Shown here piece after piece: positions 58,828 through 64,000 of a DNA stretch of 64,000 bases. Position 1 is the stretch's first letter. The number at the start of each line of letters is the position of its first letter. The stretch is taken from NCBI RefSeq assembly GCF_958979055.1, contig NC_084898.1, positions 23,277,102 to 23,341,101 on the forward strand, in the 5' to 3' direction. The position numbers and the translations under genes were made by a program. The stretch comes from Alnus glutinosa (taxonomy: Eukaryota; Streptophyta; Magnoliopsida; Fagales; Betulaceae). The notes below the pieces were generated by a model. That model was given only the letters and a program-made list of their open reading frames with translations, had not been told where the DNA came from and searched no databases.

Positions 58828-60178
58828 ATGATGAACCAACTGAAATTACAGAGGCAATAGCTTTCGTCATTGCTTAATACGTTAATAGTTGTAATTCAAA
58901 TTTTTTAACTTAGCTTTTATTATTCATTCAAAAGAAAAAACAGCTTTCACTGTGTTGCTTTAGAGTTCTGAATGTAACATTGAACTTATCTTGATCTCAA
59001 AACAGATAGGAGGATAGTTTCATTGGCTTTAGTTGCTCTGAAATACCCTCAATAATCGTCGTTTTTCCAAAGGTTGAGCTGCTTCATAGGGCACTTGTAG
59101 TGGCATTACTGTGGCAACAAGGAATCTTGGTTGTCTCGATGGAGAGATTTTACTGAAATCAATTGAACGAGAACTATTGAGAAGGAACTCCACTCCTATA
59201 TCCAGAAAAAGAGGTGTCCAGTGATTGGCATGCAGAGGATTTAATTTTTTGCAGTCTTTACTCTTTATAGGTAGAAATGAGACAGTGGAGGTGGATGAAG
59301 AGTAGTAGATTCATAGTTTAACAGCTATAGATTTGCCATTCAGGGGGTGGTGCGTGAGGCGCACAATGAAAAGGTGCATCGGCGCGGAAGTGAGGGGAGG
59401 AGGGCAACATATCTGGGCTTGAGTAATGATACACACACTACCACTTAAACACATTCTTTTTCTTGATTTTTACATTGCCATCAAAATAAATGCACACTTT
59501 TGGGTTTTTTTGGAAGAAATTGCACCCATGAGATAAGCTCCCTTTGTGACAAAAGTGATTTCTCCATTCTATGGCTGATTTCATAAGCATAAGCCACACA
59601 AGGATTTCAACAAATTCCCAACTCAGTAACCTGCATTGCTGAAAATCCACCTCAAAACTATAGCTGCTCATTTTTGACAAGGGAGTGCTCAAGTTCAGTA
59701 ACTAAATTTGTAACCCACCGATTTACAACCACATTTTCTTGGCTATGGCAAGGAAGAAAAAAGAAAAGCACAAATTAATGGGGAAAACCTCCACCTATGC
59801 AAAATTTCTCTAAAAGGTAAAAAGACCAAAAAAAAAAAAAAAAACAAGAAAAGAAAACAAAAAGAATCTCTATTTTTTTTCCCTACAGAGCATTTCCCTA
59901 CAATCCCATCTACAGATTCCCCGTTTTCCTCCTTAAACCAAATTTTCTTGGTACCTACTTAAGACCTTGATGAATATCTAAGAATAGCCCTTTGCCATTA
60001 TCATCCAGGATTCCCACTATTAGCTGTATTCTTATACTGTGCAACGATTAAAAAAAACTAATGAGACCCAATAAAAATGGGCCATTTGTGAATCTTCTGA
60101 GACCGCTTGCAGGTAGCTCGAGTTGAAAATTGAGACTGCTATTTCTTGTATAGAGTAGATCTCTTGTGTATGAAGGTT
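58828..60178. other. Convergent spacer between PPR and PP2C genes
   Basis: Holds the two 3' UTRs. A-rich tracts near 59830-59850 and a T-run near 59872 are the only notable sequence features. No gene seen. Confidence 0.6.
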
Positions 60179-62292
60179 TCAGAGGTACTTTCCTGATGAC
60201 TTCCATATTCTTCCTTCAAGTGAAATAACCATAACAGTAACATCATCATGGTACTTTCTGCGGTCTCCTTGCGGGATGTCCAATAATTCATGGAAATCCA
60301 TTCCTGCAAAGAAAAACATGTAAGTTTAAAATCTGGAAATAGTTGGTTAAGGACGAGCAAAACGAAAGATGAGAGATTTGGCAATTAATCTTAGTTGGGA
60401 AGTCTGATAGCTCCCGCTCATGTGAAAGAAGAGAGAATCTACATAACTAGGTATTTATTTATCAATTGGATCCAAGGATTTCAGGCACAATATATGATGG
60501 CTAGCTATAACCATGACACACATTCTTATATTCCAGGTTGAAAGCACTAAAGAGTGAAAAGGCTTAAAAACTATATGCAAAAGTGCAACTTTACACAGTT
60601 TATACGCAAGGTCAGCATTCGGTGATCAGTTTATTTACTTTCCATGCAACACGTCCACTCTGATTAAGTATTTCAGCTACTAGAATCTTAAGTTGGGTTT
60701 AGGTTTAGTAGAATTGAGCTGAGTTGTAGGGTCTTACGTTGACATCATACAATTTTTCTACTAATTCTTGCATCATTTCATAAACCATCATATGATCTGT
60801 ATAACCGTGTCTGCATAAAGAACGACAAGATTCTAAATGGTACAAAATAGACATACCAGCTTTTTTGGCTGCACGGTTAAGAAGCTCCTCTATCAAATGT
60901 TGTGCAGGATCTCCATCGGGGAACTTCTCCATGAAACTCTCCACATGCAAAACCACTTCCTGATTACTAAGATACTGATACAGACCATCAGATGAGAGCA
61001 CTAAGAACTGATCCCCAGGACAAAGTCTATGGTGACGAAGAGAAGGCAAGCAGGATATGTAAGGTGCAGTACCAATGTACTCGTTCCGAAACATTTCCAA
61101 CAGTGCATCATTCAATTTAGGCTGCACCAGCATGGCAACGCATTATTTTGCAAGTCTAGATTCCTATAACATGATACATCCAAAAACAACCATACATGGA
61201 AAGCTTCATCCAGTAGACATAACTGGCAAGTGTAATTCTTTTGGCTGCATGTGCAAGTTAGTATGCTTATACCACCAGCAAAATAATTTCCACTTTAATT
61301 TAATTGAGAAATTTTGCGTAGAATGCACACATTACATATGAATGTGATCAATTCTGACCTTGTACAACTTGAAGCAGTTAAAGACTCGTTAATCAAGAAA
61401 CATAGTGGTGGATGAGCTTGCTAAAGATGGATCTGATGAGAGTAAAGGAGCTGACTAAAGATGGATCACTCCACTAACAAACAATTTTGATTCACACAAC
61501 ATATCAGCAGATGTGAAAAACATCAAGCACAAATATCAACTCCCCAAATCCCGACCCAACCCTGCCTCCATGACAAGAAGAAGAACATATACATAGATAT
61601 TCTAATGTGGTGGAAGCACAAACTTGGAACATTCTGAGTTTGGATCAGAATACATGTGTTAAAGATTATTAATTACACTAAGGGGTCTCAAGGATTGTAA
61701 AACATATCAAAATCCATGATTTTCTGTAACTATTTTTTTGTACTGGTGATACAATGGAATCATATATAGTTAAATAGCTCAAACCCTGTCCGGGTCTTCA
61801 AACATATACATGAACAAGTTATTGTTTTTGACGCAAAAAGTTCATATATATAGAAACAAAAGGATTTATTCTGCAAAGATACACAACACAAAATGCAAAT
61901 AGTTTAAAGACACAATATGATATGTTATTTGACAACTATATGTACATTTCTCTTCTTTTCTAGAAGACTGAGTCTCGTCTAGATGCCACAATTACCTTAA
62001 AAAAGGATGAGTATGCAGTCATCATTATTAAAACACATCAAAGTAAGTACTAGTTACGAACTGTTTGACGTTTCTGTGATGCAGACAACAGTGCTATAAA
62101 AAACATTTCCCGGCAGAATCATTTTAGAAGGGAAATTTTTTAAGGTAAATTACCAATAATAATAATAAATCAGAGAACCTGTTTCAGAAATCCCGCTCCA
62201 AATGCTCTGGTAACCTTAAGACGACCTTTTACTCTATCATTGACAATGCATTGTTTGTCATCTGGGTGCTCATTCTTGATTCTTAGGATTTC
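60179..62292 (-). CDS. PLL: POLTERGEIST-like PP2C phosphatase, C-terminal exons (5' part outside window)
   Basis: Three exons (62292-62179, 61121-60857, 60303-60179) join in frame to 167 residues plus stop, with canonical borders. The sequence runs [12 protein letters not shown], then [20 protein letters not shown], then [14 protein letters not shown]. The PP2C motif [13 protein letters not shown] (metal-binding Asp) and [20 protein letters not shown] (final Asp motif) follow. The [18 protein letters not shown] and [28 protein letters not shown] stretches are hallmarks of the POL/PLL subfamily, membrane-associated PP2Cs of the CLAVATA/stem-cell signalling pathway. No further exon is visible up to the window edge, so the intron upstream exceeds 1.7 kb and the large first exon lies beyond. 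Synteny suggests PLL1, but the C-terminus alone does not decide. Confidence 0.9.
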
Positions 62293-64000
62293 CTGCACCA
62301 TGAAGACTGAAATGATTAGCAAATCTGAGCAACAATGCATCACTGTCATGACTATAAAACTTAAGAAGAGTAATACCAATCATAATTACTAACAAAAACC
62401 TATAACTACGGGAAATTAAAACAAGCATGAAAAGCAAAACGCCCAAACATTCATCAACAAGAGAACAAAAGCAAACACATGGGAGTGAAATAATTATCAA
62501 GTTTCTCGATTTAAACGGCACCAAACCGCTAAAAGTTGACAAAGCATTACAAAGTAATGAACTTCCATTGCCGCATGGAATAAATGTGTAATAGTCTGGG
62601 AATCTGCAATAAGCATGGGGCTGACTCAGTAGTTGAAAACAATGCCATGGCAAAAAGGTCATGCATTAGGTCTGTACCAAGCAGTATTGAGTAAAAGAGA
62701 GAGATTCTACAAAATTTACCACATAAACATACGTCATACACAACATGTACGTGGACTTTGCCTTTTTTCTTTCAGTAAATTATGTTTCATGAAAAAAAAA
62801 AAAAAAGTGTAAGAATTAGAATGGGTAGAAGTACAGCATTAAAGGCTTGCATGTTTTACACCTACAGTAATACTAAAGTTATGTTGAGAACAACAGGACA
62901 TAAGCTACCACATGAATAAAACCTACTAGGGGAAAGATTAATTGTCCACACGAGACGAATCATTGTTACTAAAAAACTTATCTGCTTAGAAGGGATATGC
63001 ACTGAAAAAAGGATTCAGCTTGATGTAGCATGAACTTGAAAAGGTGACGCAATTTCACAATTCAGCTATGTAGAATTAGTTGCAGCACAGGGAGGCACCT
63101 AATGTGCAAAACTACCTCTAATTCAACCCTTAAGTTAAGAGGCAACAAAAGTTCAATGAAATAGAAACTTAACTCCATGACAAAGGGGTCTCCAGCTTGA
63201 AGCCACACCAATGAAGTAAATGGCCAATTTTAAGCTATGCAATCCGGCTTGATCACACCCTCAAAAGAAATAACTACAGCCCAAAAGGATAGGTAGGGCA
63301 AACAAATGGAGAAAAGGTCACTATTATTCTGACTTTGGAGAAAACATAGTTTTAATAAATAATTTTTTATTTATTTTTAATACGTAACAAAACCCATCCA
63401 AGACTGCTCCCAGTGTAAAGTCTCGAGTCCATACACAACCTCAGGAAGAAAAGAAAGATCTAAAGAAGTACAAGTTCAGTAGATCTTAAGAAACCACCAA
63501 AATATGTACATCAATTGAGCCATAGACCAAGAACGATTTGCATATTTAAACGCATCAAATCCATTTCCACAAAATAATCATCTGACATCCAAGACGATTA
63601 AGTACGAAAAAAGTAACTTACGAGGAAGCTTCTGCATATCTTCCTTGTTTACTTGTAAAGAACAAATGGATTAGTGACAACATGCATAAAGACAAATGAC
63701 AAAGACAAGTAAAGAAGGGACAAGGAAAAGGAAGCTTCCTCAGATCTTCCAGTGTAGCCAGTGAAAGAAGACTCATAAAACATCATTTTCTAATGCACGC
63801 CCCTGTTCTATTAAAGCTTTAATATCCTATTTCTCACAATTTCTTTACAAAAGTCAAAAACAAATTCTAGATCAGATACTCCATTGCAGATCACAAAGAG
63901 TGGGATTTTGTAGCACTTTACGATGGCATTGGAAGTTTTAAGAACCATAGACATGAATAACAAAAACAAGATTCAGACACTCTCTTCACTTCAACATATT
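62293..64000. other. Intron of the PP2C gene up to the window edge
   Basis: AT-rich, with no exon-like segment on either strand and no clear repeat. Confidence 0.6.

Overview
This is nuclear DNA of a dicot plant. The genes are split by GT-AG introns, several products are chloroplast-targeted, and there are a plant tRNA-Cys, a plant-type snRNA promoter, (TA)n and (CT)n tracts and many foldback MITEs. Repeats carrying GGGTGG...CCACCC cores suggest a woody lineage such as Fagales, but that is only an impression.

Layout, left to right: an EYA-type HAD phosphatase (-; its 3' part lies beyond the left edge); a PIRL4/5-like LRR protein (-); a repeat-rich gap of about 6.7 kb (several foldback elements, a non-autonomous retroposon inserted in an LTR-like repeat); an MIP1-like RING protein (+, 2 exons); an ALMT12-type anion channel (+, 6 exons); tRNA-Cys(GCA) (-) next to a tRNA-derived SINE; a TLDc-domain gene (+, only its last exon found); a NAC transcription factor (-, 4 exons); an LEA_2-like ORF with an abnormal C-terminus (-); a gene-poor stretch of about 10.8 kb with LTR and LINE remnants; the plastid Fe-S assembly gene SUFD/ABCI7 (+, 3 exons, 3.7-kb first intron); a second polyA retroposon (-); a U6atac snRNA gene (+) with its own Pol III promoter; a SOT1/PPR53-like PPR-SMR gene (+, one exon); and the last three exons of a POLTERGEIST-like PP2C (-; its 5' part lies beyond the right edge).

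The gene order is informative. From memory, the Arabidopsis neighbourhoods AT2G35320-35350 (EYA, MIP1, PLL1), AT1G32500-32530 (ABCI7, NAC, TLDc, RING), AT5G46580-46600 (PPR, NAC096, ALMT), AT4G17970-17980 (ALMT12, NAC071) and AT2G17440-17470 (PIRL5, ALMT) each hold a subset of this window. The window therefore looks like an unfractionated version of an ancestral block.

The genes do not form one pathway. SUFD (plastid Fe-S clusters) and the PPR-SMR protein (plastid rRNA maturation) both serve the chloroplast; the others act in signalling, transcription, ion transport and RNA processing. The most noteworthy items are the U6atac gene, the two polyA retroposons without a reverse transcriptase, the SINE whose tail runs into a (TA)n tract, and the merged synteny.
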